Assembly (NCBI GenBank): GCA_026826555.1
Contig: JAKSZT010054568.1
Coordinates: forward strand, 11,333,641-11,397,640
From: Tolypeutes matacus
Lineage: Eukaryota; Chordata; Mammalia; Cingulata; Chlamyphoridae
Direction of reading: 5' to 3'
Length of the DNA: 64,000 bases
Part shown: in pieces, positions 22,217 to 32,664 of the stretch
How the letters are laid out: the number at the start of each line of letters is the position of its first letter
How positions within the stretch are numbered: the stretch's first letter is position 1
Position numbers and translations under genes: made by a program
Notes under the pieces: model-generated
What the model saw: the letters and a program-made list of their open reading frames with translations, nothing else
Told to the model about the DNA's origin: nothing
Databases searched by the model: none

Positions 22217-23568
22217 GTGTCTTGGCATCTGGCTTACTAGAGTATTTATTCTGAGTGTAGTTTCTCTCTTTAGGTTAGGGCTTCCTGCCCTTTCTTCCTT
22301 GCTGGTTGTGTAGTAGGAGCCAAGGATGCAGTTGGTGCTGTAAGATGTGGAGGCTCAAGCTGCCCTCTTTGCTGTAGGGATTGATGGATCTTCTCCCAAC
22401 TTTCTCCTTTCTCAGGGGTTGGAACAAAGCCACAGACATGTGTAACAATCCAATTTGTGCAGGCCTAGACTGTAGTTGCCCAGAGAAACTGATGAAGCTT
22501 CACACCCCTTTCTCCGCTGTCTGGGGTAGGGATGGAACTGCAGGTGTGGGCAGCAATCTATGCCATGTGGGTCCAGAATAACTGCAGTTTTCCCAGTAGA
22601 CTTCAGACTATTCATTCTGTGCTAGCCAAATGTACCTGCAATTACCCAGAGGCTGGTGCAGGGCCCACCAGCTTCCTCCACGATACAGGTGGGGCTGAAG
22701 CCTATGCTTGGGCTGCAGGCTGATCTTTGTGAAAGAAATTGGTCCCTAAAGTCACTGTGATTTTCAGTCAATCCAGCTTCCCCTAATGCCAGGGATGGAG
22801 TCAAAATAGCAGTTACCGGCCTCTTTCCGAATTGGACAGATTCAAACTTTAGTTCTTAGGGTTATACTTTAGCCCCCCAAATTGACTAATCAGTAGCTGA
22901 AGTCGGTGGCCAACCCTCTCTTCCTCTCCCGGCTTGCACTGCCAGAGTAGGATGATCACCTGCCTCCATGGCATGGCCTGTATTTTCCTGGAGAGGCTGG
23001 CGCAGGTCCCTCCAGCTTCCTCCCTGTCAAAGGAGGGGCTGGGGCTCAGGCTAGAGCTGCAATCTGATCTGGATGGAAAGAAGCCGGTCCCTATAGCACT
23101 GGGATTTTCAGTCAGCCCCGCTTCCCCTCATGTCAGGAGTGTAGTTAAAATGGCGGCTCCTGGCTGCTTTCTGACTCGGACAGGTTTAAACTTTAGCTGT
23201 TCTTAGGACTATACTTTAGCCTGCCAAATTGACTAATCAGTAGCTGTGAAATTGGTTCCCGACTATCTCTTCCTCCTCTGTTTTTGGGAAGTGGAACTTC
23301 CAATTACAGCTGTGGAATAGCTCCTGAGGCAGCTTGTGCCTCCAGGGGAGGATGGGCACTGGCCTCTGGGGCGTGGAGGGCTCTACTTATGAATCTTCTC
23401 TGCAGATGGGCATCTCCTCATTCCATTCTTTCAAGGATGTTGCAGGATGCTCTTTTGGCCACCTGGAGCCCCCAAACAGGTGCTTTAGATAGCTCTGTGT
23501 GATTACTAACTGCCCTAGAGCATGAGTTGACTCTAGGAGCTCCTTACTCTGCCACCATCTTGCTAGTT
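22217..23568 (-). mobile_element. L1 5' UTR (GC-rich, full 5' end)
   Basis: About 1.35 kb, much richer in GC than the rest of the window. The 5' end is recognisable: on the minus strand it begins near 23565 with 'gcaagatggtggcagagtaa', the canonical start of mammalian full-length L1s. The UTR would carry the internal promoter. It contains tandem ~345-bp units (separate entry). The presence of the 5' end shows that this copy was inserted full length at the 5' side; later deletion removed most of ORF2. Confidence 0.85.
22620..23320 (-). repeat. Tandem ~345-bp units in the L1 5' UTR
   Basis: Matching landmarks recur at constant distance: 'ccagcttcctcc' at 22668 and 23012 (344 bp), 'gaggctgg' at 22649 and 22993 (344), 'gattttcagtca' at 22759 and 23103 (344), 'tatactttagc' at 22863 and 23210 (347), followed in both by 'caaattgactaatcagtagctg'. 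A partial third copy of the 'ggatg..cac..gcctc..ggc.tgg' part appears at 23350. Two full units plus a partial one, with small indels. Confidence 0.85.
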
Positions 23569-23574
23569 GTCCTG

Positions 23575-23677
23575 CTTCCTGTTTATTTTTGTATTTTCAG
23601 GAGGTACCAGGAACCAAACCTGGGAACTCCCATGTAGGAGGTTGGTGCTCAATTGCTTGAGCCACATCTGATCCCTG
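23575..23677 (-). mobile_element. DAS-type tRNA-derived SINE (armadillo)
   Basis: On the minus strand it reads 'gatgtggctcaagcaattga' (A-box region) then 'ggtttggttcctggtacctc' (B-box region) and ends in an A-rich tail with 'aaaatacaaaaataaa'. This is the armadillo DAS-SINE plan, a tRNA-like head with a short tail and no long body. It sits immediately beyond the 5' end of the L1. The tRNA-like part is not a functional tRNA gene: it lacks a proper acceptor stem and lies within a SINE. Confidence 0.85.
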
Positions 23678-23682
23678 ATATT

Positions 23683-23790
23683 CTCTCTTTTTTCTTTTTT
23701 TCTATTTCATTTCTTTTTTTCCTTCTTATTTCTTTAATTTCTTATTTTTCATTTCTTTTTTCTTTTTTTTTTTATATTCTCTTTTTTGCT
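23683..23790. repeat. Polypyrimidine (T/C) tract
   Basis: About 105 bp almost wholly T and C on the plus strand ('ttctctcttttttctttttt...'), with a few A interruptions. Could be an expanded simple repeat next to the SINE. Confidence 0.85.
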
Positions 23791-24560
23791 CAAACATTGT
23801 TCTCCTGACTTCCCTTAATTCTTTCATATGTTTTCTTTTTGCTCTTTCATGATGTTTATAAAATAATTTCTTTAAAGTGATTGGTTGACTTAGAAGTACA
23901 CTACCTGGATTTCTCAGGGACATTTTCTATTAAATTCTATTTTTTCCCCTGAGTTTGGACCATAATTTCATGTTTCTTTGCATGCTTGTAATTTTGTTGT
24001 TGTTGAAAACTGTACATTTTGAATATTATAATGTATTAACTTTGAAAATCAGATTCTCACCACCAAGGGTTTTGTGCTGCTTATTGTAGGTGATTTTTGG
24101 TTTAGTAAGTTTTCTGAACTAATTTTGCACAGTCTTTCTATATTTTTTGTTGTGTGTAGGCATTGATGTCTTTTTTTTTTTTTTTAACTTAGTGGTCAAC
24201 TAGTGATTTGATAGACTTTCCTTAAACATCTGGAAGCAAAACACACACACACACAAACACACACACAAATCTCCAGGTCTTTGCATAGGGTCCTTGTGCG
24301 TGCATTGGAACACACTTTCAATGCTCAGTCAGGCTGCTTTCTTTCTCTCTTATACTTCAATTTCCACTTGTGCAGAGCCTGGTGGTGAATCAGAGGTGAG
24401 GTTTTTTTCTGAGAAAGGCCTCAGTCTCCTAGATGCCCAGGAACATGTGGGAGCTTTTAAAAGCCCCCTTTCCCAAAATTACATCAGTTTTTGCTTCATA
24501 TATTTTGGGACTGTATTGTTGGGTGCTTATATTTTTGTAATTGCTATATAAACTTGATGG
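23791..24560 (-). mobile_element. L1/HAL1 5' region (antisense)
   Basis: 'tgagtttggaccataatttc' (23950-23969), 'catgtttctttgcatgcttg' (23969-23988) and 'gttgaaaactgtacattttg' (24002-24021) are the complement of the 5' segment of old L1/HAL1 elements. A poly-T at 24171-24185 and a (CA)n follow. Confidence 0.6.
24240..24268. repeat. (CA)n microsatellite
   Basis: 'acacacacacacacaaacac' with one interruption. Confidence 0.95.
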
Positions 24561-24860
24561 ATTGACTGTTTTATCATCATATAATTTCTCTGTAAAAACT
24601 TTTGTCTTAAAGTCTATTTTGTATGATATTAGAACAGCTACTCCAACTCTCTTTTGATTATGCCTTGCATGTATTTTTCTCAACCTTTCATATTCAACTA
24701 ATTTGTGTTTGGGGATCTGAAGTGAACCTCTTGTAAACAATATGTAGTTGAACCATTATTTAAAGTCCATTTTGTCAATATTTCCCTTTTAATTAGAGAG
24801 TATAATCCTTCTACATTTAATGCAATTATTCATAAGGAAGCATCTAATCCCCTAGCCACT
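24561..24860 (-). mobile_element. Old L1 ORF2 fragment (EN-RT linker)
   Basis: 'gtcttaaagtctattttgta' (24604-24623) and 'agaacagctactccaactct' (24632-24651) are the complement of the ORF2 linker region typical of L1M elements. Minus ORF 24740-24429 is a by-product. Confidence 0.65.
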
Positions 24861-25305
24861 AATACATTAGCCCTTAATTATTTTTACACACATCTTCTGG
24901 GTAGTTGCCTCAGTCCTGGGGAGTTCTTAATTAGGTGATGTAAAGGAAAGCCCTTTGAGTCAATCATTAGGGAGACTACAGACAGGTCAAAACAAATACA
25001 ATCTTTGAGAATACGGTCTATTTAGCTCCCTATGGTATTGGGTACCTATACTGGGAATATGGACTGTTATTTCAAAGCTGACACTGGGCTGGAAAGCAAG
25101 GAATGAAATGAGAATAGGTTATGTATCACAAAACTCTCACTGAGATTCATTTGCTTTTAAAAGCATTGTTCTGTTTTTGGATCAAGTTTGATTTGTTTCC
25201 AGTTTTATGAAAAAGTTGATTCTGAAAGTTTTTCCCCATGTGCTTATTGCTATTTTGGAGAAATAAGCTTTTGGATTTCCTTACCCCACCATTTTCACAG
25301 ACATA
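24861..25305 (-). mobile_element. L1/HAL1 5' end (antisense), low confidence
   Basis: The right edge, read on the minus strand, starts 'gaaaatggtggggtaaggaa' (about 25297-25278), like the 5' terminal 'aaaatggtggag' of L1/HAL1 elements. The rest (24870-25130) is unrecognised. Confidence 0.4.
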
Positions 25306-25309
25306 ATTG

Positions 25310-25460
25310 CCTTTTTTATTTTATTGGGGTAATTATCAACCAGTGAGACAAAATGGCTTGCCAATGTCAAATAGACAGAAGCTAAAGTCAGAGCTGAAAC
25401 TAAAATTCAGGTTTCCTGACTCTCAGTCTATTGACCCTCTAGTACAGCCTGCTGTCTCCC
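25310..25460 (-). mobile_element. MIR SINE (antisense copy)
   Basis: 'cttgccaatgtcaaatagac' (25358-25377), 'gtcagagctgaaactaaaat' (25387-25406) and 'ctgactctcagtctattgac' (25416-25435) are the complement of the MIR core and head. Confidence 0.7.
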
Positions 25461-26149
25461 AAGGAATGACCTCCCCCCATAAAAAGACCTTGAATACCAT
25501 CATATGCATACAGCATTATGTGTAAAAACCCTTAGTATCACTCAAATCTAGATTATAATATCTGATATAATAGTCACTAATAATATTTGGTTATTTAAAT
25601 TACTTCAACTTAAATGACATTTAAATTCAAATTCTTTGTCATACTAGCCACATTTCAAGTGTTCATGAGCCATATAGCTAGTGTCTGCTAAATTGTAAGT
25701 AAAAGTATTGAATATTTCCATCGTCACTGAAATTTATATTGGGCAGCAGTAACATAGAACTTAAAGTTTATTTCCAACTTTTCTGCTATCCTTTATAGTT
25801 TTATAGAAATGTAAAATGAGAAGGCACTTAAAGGTAAATTTTTCCTTGTAAAAATGTAAAGCCACAGGGAATGGTCTGAGTCCTCCCCACAGTCACATGG
25901 TAGCATGGAGGAGACTAGCTAGACTGCAGTCATTCAGCAGTGTATGTTGCATACACCATGCCCCTTGAATCCTAATGCTGCCATGTGTATTTCCAAAGAA
26001 CAAGGAAATTCACTTATGCAATCACCTTTATGGATTTACATTTTAGATCTGTAAGGAGTGAAAAGCGGAGTTAAAATAAATACTACACTAGTCCTGGCAC
26101 TTACATTTACCCATGCTGTTATTCACAGTGGAGGCCTTTATTTCTTCTT
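25461..26149. other. No recognised feature
   Basis: Unique-looking; 'agccacatttcaagtgttcatgagcc' near 25646 resembles part of a common short mammalian repeat but is too short to call. Confidence 0.45.
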
Positions 26150-27235
26150 GTGGTATGGAATTATTGTTTATTGTCCTTTCTTGTCAACATGCAGAACTCT
26201 CCTAGCATCTACTATTGGGCTCATCTAGTGGTGATGAATTCCCTCAGCTTTTGTTTATATGGGAATGTCTTAATCCCTTTCTCATTTTTCAAAGACTGTT
26301 TTGCTAGATGTAGAATTTTTGATTAGCAATTTTTGCTTTCAATACTTCAAATATGACATCCAACTGCCTTCTTTCCTCCATGATTTCCAATGAGAAATCA
26401 GCACTTAATCTTATTGAGGCTCCCTTGTACATGATACAATGTTCTCTCTTGCAGCTTTCAGAATTCTCCCTTTATATTTGTCATTGGAGCATTTGATATA
26501 ATATGTCTTGGTGTTGTTATTTTTGGATTCATCCTGCTTGGAGTTTGTTGAGCAAATTGGATGTGTATATTCAAGTCTTTCATTAAATTAGGGAATGTTC
26601 AGTCATTATTTCTTTGAATATTCTCTCTTACCCTTTCTTTCTTCTCCTTCTGGGATTCCCACAATGCATATATTGGTTCACTTGATGTACCAAAGTTTCC
26701 TCAGGCTCTATTCACTTTTCTTCATTCTCTCTCCTTTCTGCTCCTCTGACTAGATAATTTCAGTTGTCTTATCTTCAAGTCACTGTTTCTTTCTTCTTCC
26801 AGCATCAATATGATGTTAAACAACTCTAGGGAATTTTAAAAATTTATTAGTATGGTATTCATCTCTGTTTGGTTTGGTTCCTTTTCTTATTTTACATATC
26901 TCAATTAATACTCTATTTGCATTCAACTATCATTTTCCTAATTTCCTTTAGTTCTTTGAGCAAAATTAAGACCTAAATTAAGACCTAATTAAAAACTAAA
27001 ACTAAAACTCTTTCTCTGGTAAGTTCCAGGTCTGGTCCTCCTTATTAATGGATTCTAATACTTAATCTTCCTTGTCTGGGCCATTACATTTTCTATAGAA
27101 TGTTTGGCAATCTTTTGTTAAAACCTGAGCATTTCAATATTTTAATGTGGTATCTCTGGAATCTAGACTCTGATTCATCTGTTCTTTAAACTTGTATTCA
27201 GCTAGTGTTAAGGCAGAGTTTTCATTGTATGCTAG
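26150..27235 (-). mobile_element. HAL1/L1 element, ORF1 region (antisense)
   Basis: Complement of ORF1-region DNA: 'ttccaatgagaaatcagcac' (26385-26404), 'attcatcctgcttggagttt' (26527-26546), 'ttctccttctgggattccca' (26641-26660) and 'cctcaggctctattcacttt' (26699-26718). The block parallels 21480-22000 in the L1 above, but no ORF2 sequence adjoins it, which fits a HAL1 (half-L1). Frames are closed by many stops. Confidence 0.7.
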
Positions 27236-27239
27236 AATG

Positions 27240-27472
27240 TAACAAAACAAGGGTAAACAAACAAACACAGGACTGTACAACACAGTGAACCCTAATGTAA
27301 ATCCTGGACTGTAGGAAGTAGTACAGTTTTAATATTCTCTCAATTATAAAAAATATACCACACTAATGAAAGATGTTAATAATAGGGTGTGGGTGGGTCT
27401 ATGCGACCTCTATTTTCTGCATGACTTTTCTGTAAACCCAAACTACTCTAATAATTATAAAAATAAAATTAA
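27240..27472 (+). mobile_element. L1 3' end inserted into HAL1
   Basis: 'gtacaacacagtgaacccta' (27276-27295), 'ataccacactaatgaaagat' (27354-27373), 'catgacttttctgtaaaccc' (27420-27439) and 'actactctaataattataaa' (27441-27460) are the 3' terminus of an L1M element ending in an A-rich tail. Opposite strand to the HAL1 pieces on both sides. Confidence 0.85.
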
Positions 27473-27474
27473 AT

Positions 27475-28155
27475 CCCCTTTACTAGACTTTGAAGAGTGA
27501 CCTGTGAGTGCTCTCCATCAGGGCTTATCCATACCTGAGTTCAGAGACCAGCCTGAGGGCAGAGCATAGACTCCCTGTTCCTTTCTTATGAGTCTTGCTT
27601 TGGACATGCATATGTGGCCCGAGGAATTCCATTTGCACAGATATGAACATCTCCTCTTCTCTAGGGCACAGTTCCTAATGGTCCACAGCACTGTACTGCA
27701 TGTCCCACAGCCAGCAAGTCCTTGCTCAAGCAGCCACCATCTGACTGCTCTCCCACAGCATTCTGTAGCAGAGCTGTGAGCTGACCTCTAGCCCTAAGGC
27801 ATGTTCTGGGATGGCGAGCCTGTGTCAAGTGACCAGACCATTGGGCCATATGGTTACATTCCCAGTAAGCACAATCTACTCTACTCCCTCCTGGACCAGG
27901 ACCTGGCACCTCCACTGAGAACACAGGCCAGCTGTGCTGAGAGCCAGTGATGGGAGCGGAGAGGGTCCAGCCAGGCACACAAGGTCCTACTGCTTTGAAG
28001 TTGCCTTTTCTTGATTTGGCACTTACCATTTCTGAAATCTTTAACTGTTTTCTGGAGTTTTCAGAATGAATTTTACACCAGTTCTTGCTAGTTTTTAAGG
28101 CTTTTCTGGGGGAAAGAACACAGAAGCTTCTTACTTTACCATCTTGATCAAGGCC
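27475..28155 (-). mobile_element. HAL1/L1 5' UTR (antisense), continuation
   Basis: GC-richer block ending on the right with 'ttactttaccatcttgatca' (28132-28151), the complement of an L1-type 5' end (gatcaagatggtaaag). Along with 26150-27235 it forms one minus-strand element of about 1.75 kb split by the plus-strand L1 3' end. The 122-codon minus frame at 27661-28029 lies wholly in this UTR and is not a gene. Confidence 0.65.
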
Positions 28156-28719
28156 AGGCCTTGCAAAAACATAATTATATTTTGGTCAATGGTTCATTTA
28201 GCCAGGGCTGTTAGGCATGGCTGGTCTGGGGCATGCTAAAGTAGCCTTCCCTACTAAGTCAACACTACGGTCACCTCCAAAAAAATCTATCAGGGAGTAG
28301 GATATCTGTTGGTGACCGCAAATACAGCAGCTCTTCTGATGGACAGAAATCTTCAGAACTCCAAATCAGTTCTTTATTACATCACAGTCAGTCAATCTCC
28401 GGGAATTATGAAGTTCCTATTGATAAAATGCACACTGCTCCTTCAAATAGCAGCTTACAACACCCAGAAGCAGGTTTTAATTTAGCAAGATGTGGTAATT
28501 TAATATTATATAAAAACAACAACAAAAAATAACACACAAAGATGCCTATGGGGACTTCTGCATTTGTGTGTTCAGCTAAAGCTATAAGTATAATAGAATT
28601 GAAAAATAAAGCAATACTCACAAGTGGGTTATCAGATACATCTCTCTTCCCCCACATAAGTGATTTAGGAGAAGAAAATATATCCCTATTTGGTGGGGAA
28701 ACGTTAATTTGCATAAAAC
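28156..28719. other. No recognised feature
   Basis: No repeat or gene recognised; opposed short frames at 28406-28748 overlap each other and lack domains. Confidence 0.5.
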
Positions 28720-28890
28720 GAGGCTTTTGGACTCAGATACAAGTTTAAATCTTTGCTTTGCCTTTTAATATCAGTCTAATCTTTGATGAGCTATTTAATT
28801 TCTCTGAGGATTAAATGAGATAATGTAGGCTGAAAGAATTTTTTCAAAGCCATGAAAAGGACATATAGTATCTTTATTAGCTCTTTTTTG
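28720..28890 (+). mobile_element. MIR SINE
   Basis: 'ggcttttggactcagataca' (28722-28741), 'tttaatttctctgaggatta' (28794-28813) and 'aaatgagataatgtaggctg' (28814-28833) follow the MIR order. Confidence 0.75.
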
Positions 28891-29116
28891 GAAAAGTGAT
28901 TTTGAAAACTTTATGGATGTCCTGCATTTTCTGAAACTGATGTGTAAATTGTGGCAAATGATTAAGTATATTTGAGAGCACGGTGCCTGTTCTGACTGAA
29001 TAAGGAACTAGGTAAAGGCAGAGCGCTTCAGAGAGATGGAAAATAGAATGTTTATTTCCTGTGAAGTGTATTTGATCTCATTAAGCATCTTTAAACAACA
29101 TAAGAATTTCCCAAGT

Positions 29117-29284
29117 ATGCTGGCAATCTGGATACATTCATTCACAGATTTTCTAACTTTCCTTCTATCTGCCCACCTGTTCACTCATTCAGCATGCACA
29201 CTGCTGGAAATCTGGATTCATTTGCTCACACATTCTCTAACTTTACTTCTGCCCACCACCCGTTCCTTCATTCAGTATGCATAC
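29117..29284. repeat. 84-bp tandem duplication
   Basis: Unit 1 at 29117-29200 and unit 2 at 29201-29284 both run from 'tgctgg.aatctgga' through 'ttctaactttccttct'/'tctctaactttacttct' to 'attcag.atgca.ac'. Identity is roughly 80% by eye. The period is divisible by three, so a plus-strand frame (29036-29353) reads through both units with similar peptide text; no other sign of coding. Confidence 0.85.
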
Positions 29285-30251
29285 TTCATCTCTTTTTCCT
29301 TCATTGACACTGCAACATTATTGATTGACTTCATTCTTCATTCTTTTAATTAAAGCCACAAACACTGTTAATAAATGGTATATTAAAAGCACTGTATTTT
29401 TCTTAAGAGGAGCTGCTATTAGCTGAGTGGTAGATAAAAGTAAATAATATAAGATGTGCTGTCATGAAATATATGACAACAGAAAGGAACAATTTTATAA
29501 GGGCTATGATAGGTCAGCCTAGCTCTTGGTAACGAGACTTAAAAACACAGATCAACCACTCAACTTCACACTGGTTGTCATTTTAACTTAAGACATATGC
29601 AACCCGTATCACAAAGACGGTAAATGATATACTAGAATGTAAAATCTAATGGTATGTATTATGCCCGTGGAATAAGCTCAAGTATGTTCTAAAGTAACTG
29701 AGTAAATGAAGGTTATAAACAGATGTTTGTGGCCCAAGACAGGGTGTCTAATTGCTGGATTCATACATACAAAACTAAGACCTAGAATGAGGGAGAGTTC
29801 AGCTTCTTTTGCAAAGATTTTGGCTGTAAGGTAAGAAGGAATACATCACAGGTTTGGTTTTATTAGAAAATGTGTTAACTTTCATTTTACAGTAATTTCC
29901 AACCTCTCAACAATGAGGTGCTTCATTATTTCGGGGTTATCTTAGAGCAAAATTTAGCACAAGGGCATGAAGGAAATAGCAAATATTATCTTCATTTGCA
30001 TTATTTCATCTGTGTCCTTCAGTATTTAAACACTTTTTTGTTTATGTTTATTATTTGATGAGGTAAGATATCATAAAACACCATTACACATAAATCATAA
30101 TAATCATTGTCTCCAATATTTCCTTTCTACCTTAAAACTGCTTTCTTTCCAATTTGTAACACCCAGCTCAAAAGCCACAGATTTCATGGAATGTTAAAAA
30201 GATTTTACTTAAGCAAATCAGAAGACCTGATTGAAGATTAATTTAAATATT
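29285..30251. other. No recognised feature
   Basis: AT-rich unique-looking DNA without recognised repeats. Confidence 0.5.
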
Positions 30252-30316
30252 CTCTCCCCATCCCTCCTCCTTCTCCCTCTCTCCTTCTTCTACCCCCCTC
30301 TCTCCCTCTCAATTTC
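30252..30316. repeat. CT-rich homopyrimidine tract
   Basis: 65 bp, almost entirely C and T on the plus strand ('ctccccatccctcctccttc' onward, one A early and one late). Such tracts can adopt triplex DNA. Confidence 0.9.
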
Positions 30317-30419
30317 TACTGCACAGAAATATATATGTCATATTTTGCCAATATTTTACTCATTTCCATCTTATATAGACAAAATCATTCTTTTTTTCTC
30401 TGTTATATATATATCCATA

Positions 30420-30545
30420 TAATAAACTTTACTTATAGAGAAATTTTAGATTGCATAAGTTATATTCAAAGTATAGGGGATTCCCATGTAACCCATCCCC
30501 CTCCTACATTTTCCTCTATTTATACTATCTTACAGCATTTTGGTA
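30420..30545 (-). mobile_element. Xenarthran L1 3' UTR, left piece (copy 1)
   Basis: 'agagaaattttagattgcat' (30438-30457), 'aagtataggggattcccatg' (30469-30488) match the copy at 36950-36990 ('agagaagttttagattacag', 'agtataggggagtcccatat'). The left edge is the 3' end of the L1. The element continues after the LTR at 31142. The last five bases, tggta (30541-30545), are the LTR target duplication. Confidence 0.8.
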
Positions 30546-31141
30546 TGTGGCAGTTTGATATTGTTTATGAATTCCAAAAATAGATATTGGATTATGTTTG
30601 TAAACTGGTCTGTCCCTCCAAGAGTATTAGATTATATTGGATTCAGAGGCTTTACTTTTACTTGATTAAATAATGATTAAGGCTTTTGGCTGGGCAACGT
30701 CAGTAGGACTTGCATCCCTGCCCCCTTGGTGGGTGGGGACTCACAGAGAAACTGCACCTCAGAGAAGGTAGTTTGGAGATTTAATGCTGGAGCCCGGGAA
30801 GTAAGCACACAGAGAAGCAGAAAGAAGGCTCGATTAGACATGGCAGAGGCCCTGGGAAGAGAGATGAACCATTCACCTCATAGTCTACAGCTGGCCTTGG
30901 AGATAGCCGAACAGCTGAACCCAGAGAGAGGCAAGCCCGGGAAAGAGAGGAACCCTGGAAGCCTGAATCCTAGCAGACATCGGCAGCCATCTTGCTCCAA
31001 CATGTGGCAACAGACTTTATTGAGGGAGGTAACTGGTGCTTTATGGCCTGGTAACTGTAAACTTCTACCCCTAATAAATTCCCTTTATAAAGACCAACTG
31101 ATTTTCTGGTATTTTGCATCAGCACCCCTTTGGCTAATACG
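30546..31141 (+). mobile_element. Solo LTR, MaLR-type family A, 5-bp TSD
   Basis: 596 bp running from 'tgtggcagtttgatattg' to 'ggctaatacg'. Near the 3' end it has 'cccctaataaattccctttataaagacc', i.e. an AATAAA-type signal followed by text aligning with the MaLR 3' end. Exact 5-bp duplication tggta at 30541-30545 and 31142-31146, as expected for ERVL/MaLR integration. The host sequence on both sides is one L1 3' UTR. The plus frame of 154 codons (30726-31190) crosses the LTR end into flanking L1 and is not a gene. Related to 4144-4815. Confidence 0.9.
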
Positions 31142-31570
31142 TGGTACATTTGGTACACTTGATGAAGAAATATTGAAGCATTGTTACTAACCAAGGTCTA
31201 TAGATTACATTAGAGTTTACATTTTTCACTGTACAGTTTCATAGGATTTGACAAAATGTATAATGGCCTGTGTTGGTCATTTCAATATCATGCAGAAGAA
31301 TTCCAATGCCCTAAAAACGCCCTATGTTCCACCTATTTTTTTCTTCCCCCTCCCCTCAGAACCTCTGGTAACCACTATCTTTATATCAATGTTACAAGTT
31401 CTTCCATCTCGACAGTAACAATAATGTCTAATTTGGTCCACGTTTGTATGCCCCCCTTATGTTTGCTCATTCCTCAATCTTGAGGATTTTGCAAGGGTGG
31501 TGCCCATTCTGCTTTGAATTGAGAGGGGGGTTAGGTCTTATGAGACAGATGGAAGGAACTGTTTCGCATG
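31142..31570 (-). mobile_element. Xenarthran L1 3' UTR, right piece (copy 1)
   Basis: Continues the UTR after the LTR: 'tactaaccaaggtctatag' (31185-31203), 'gaattccaatgccctaaaaa' (31298-31317), 'cagaacctctggtaaccact' (31357-31376), 'caatcttgaggattttgcaa' (31475-31494), each with a close counterpart at 37107-37400. Confidence 0.85.
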
Positions 31571-31699
31571 CAGTTGAAGATACTCTTTGTTAAACCATTC
31601 TTAAAGAAAAGTAGCACTAGTTTTGATATCTAAATACCCTTCTAGGACCTTGCAGCTAGTGAAGTTGCATGAAGCATGAAGCATGATACACTTGGTTTT

Positions 31700-32230
31700 G
31701 AAATTCCTTCAGTTTTATTTTAATATATATGTGTATATATATATTATTAGAGAAGTTGAAAACCTACAAAACAATCATGCATATTGTGCTGAATTCCCAT
31801 ACAGCACTCTTCCACCATCACCTTACCATGTTGTGGAACATTTGTTACAGATTATGAGAGAATACAATCAGACTATTATCACTAACTATTGTCTATAGTA
31901 TGCATTTGGTATATTTTTTCCATACCCCCTATTATTAACACAGTACCTTCTTTGACATTGATGCAAGAATATTACAATATTGCTACTAATTATAGTCCAT
32001 AAATTACATTAATTATATTTTTCCCATGCATCTCCACATTCTGACTGCCTTGTAATAGTGATGTATATTTGCTCTAGTTCATAGAGCTTTCTTGTATTTG
32101 TATCATTAACCTCAATCCTCATCCACCTCTGGGTTCACAATGTAATTCAGTCCCTAGATTATTCTCTGGGTTCACTATGTTTTTCAGTCCCTAGATTTTT
32201 TTCTAGCTTTTTCTCTTTACTGGTATATTA
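31700..32230 (-). mobile_element. L1 3' UTR-like sequence (copy 2, diverged)
   Basis: 'attagagaagttgaaaacct' (31746-31765), 'catgttgtggaacatttgtt' (31828-31847) and 'actaactattgtctatagta' (31881-31900) are spaced like the other copies but are more diverged. 'ttgctactaattatagtcca' at 31981-32000 may be an internal near-repeat. Confidence 0.6.
32131..32204. repeat. 37-bp tandem duplication
   Basis: 'gggttcacaatgtaattcag' at 32131 and 'gggttcactatgtttttcag' at 32168, each continuing 'tccctagatt'. Two units. Confidence 0.8.
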
Positions 32231-32234
32231 AAGT

Positions 32235-32660
32235 AAATTTAAATTAAATATTTTCAGTAAAATAGTATGTGTATTATATTACTGTTTAAAATACCTCCTT
32301 TGTTCACCTCTTCATTATTTTCTTCTTTCTCTTCCCCTTTCCTTCATTTTTATCTTCCAATATCTAAATACTTATAATGAATGCTTAGAATAAAATTTGC
32401 CAAATGTTAATGACAGTTATTTCTTTGTGGAGAGATTGTTACATTTTTCTTTTTTTAATGACAATATTTAATTTGAAATGAATCTATAAATGTATTTCTA
32501 TTTCATCAATAAGCTAAATATTTGTAAGTGAAAATTACTACTTCTGGATATTATACAGTAACCTGTTTTGAGACTTTTGTTCTTGGTTGTAGAGAAATGA
32601 ATGTTTTAAAATTAATTTTAAAAAAATTAATTTTTAATCTTAAGGGTATTAGGAAATTGG
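32235..32660. other. No recognised feature
   Basis: AT-rich spacer; 'attaattttaaaaaaattaatttttaat' near 32610-32637 is a fortuitous AT palindrome. Confidence 0.5.
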
Positions 32661-32664
32661 ATCA

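Noticed and set aside
27661..28029. 122-codon minus-strand frame
   Set aside because: Within the GC-rich 5' UTR of a HAL1/L1 element.
30726..31190. 154-codon plus-strand frame
   Set aside because: Lies inside a solo LTR and crosses its 3' boundary into L1 sequence; no domain, no conservation cue.
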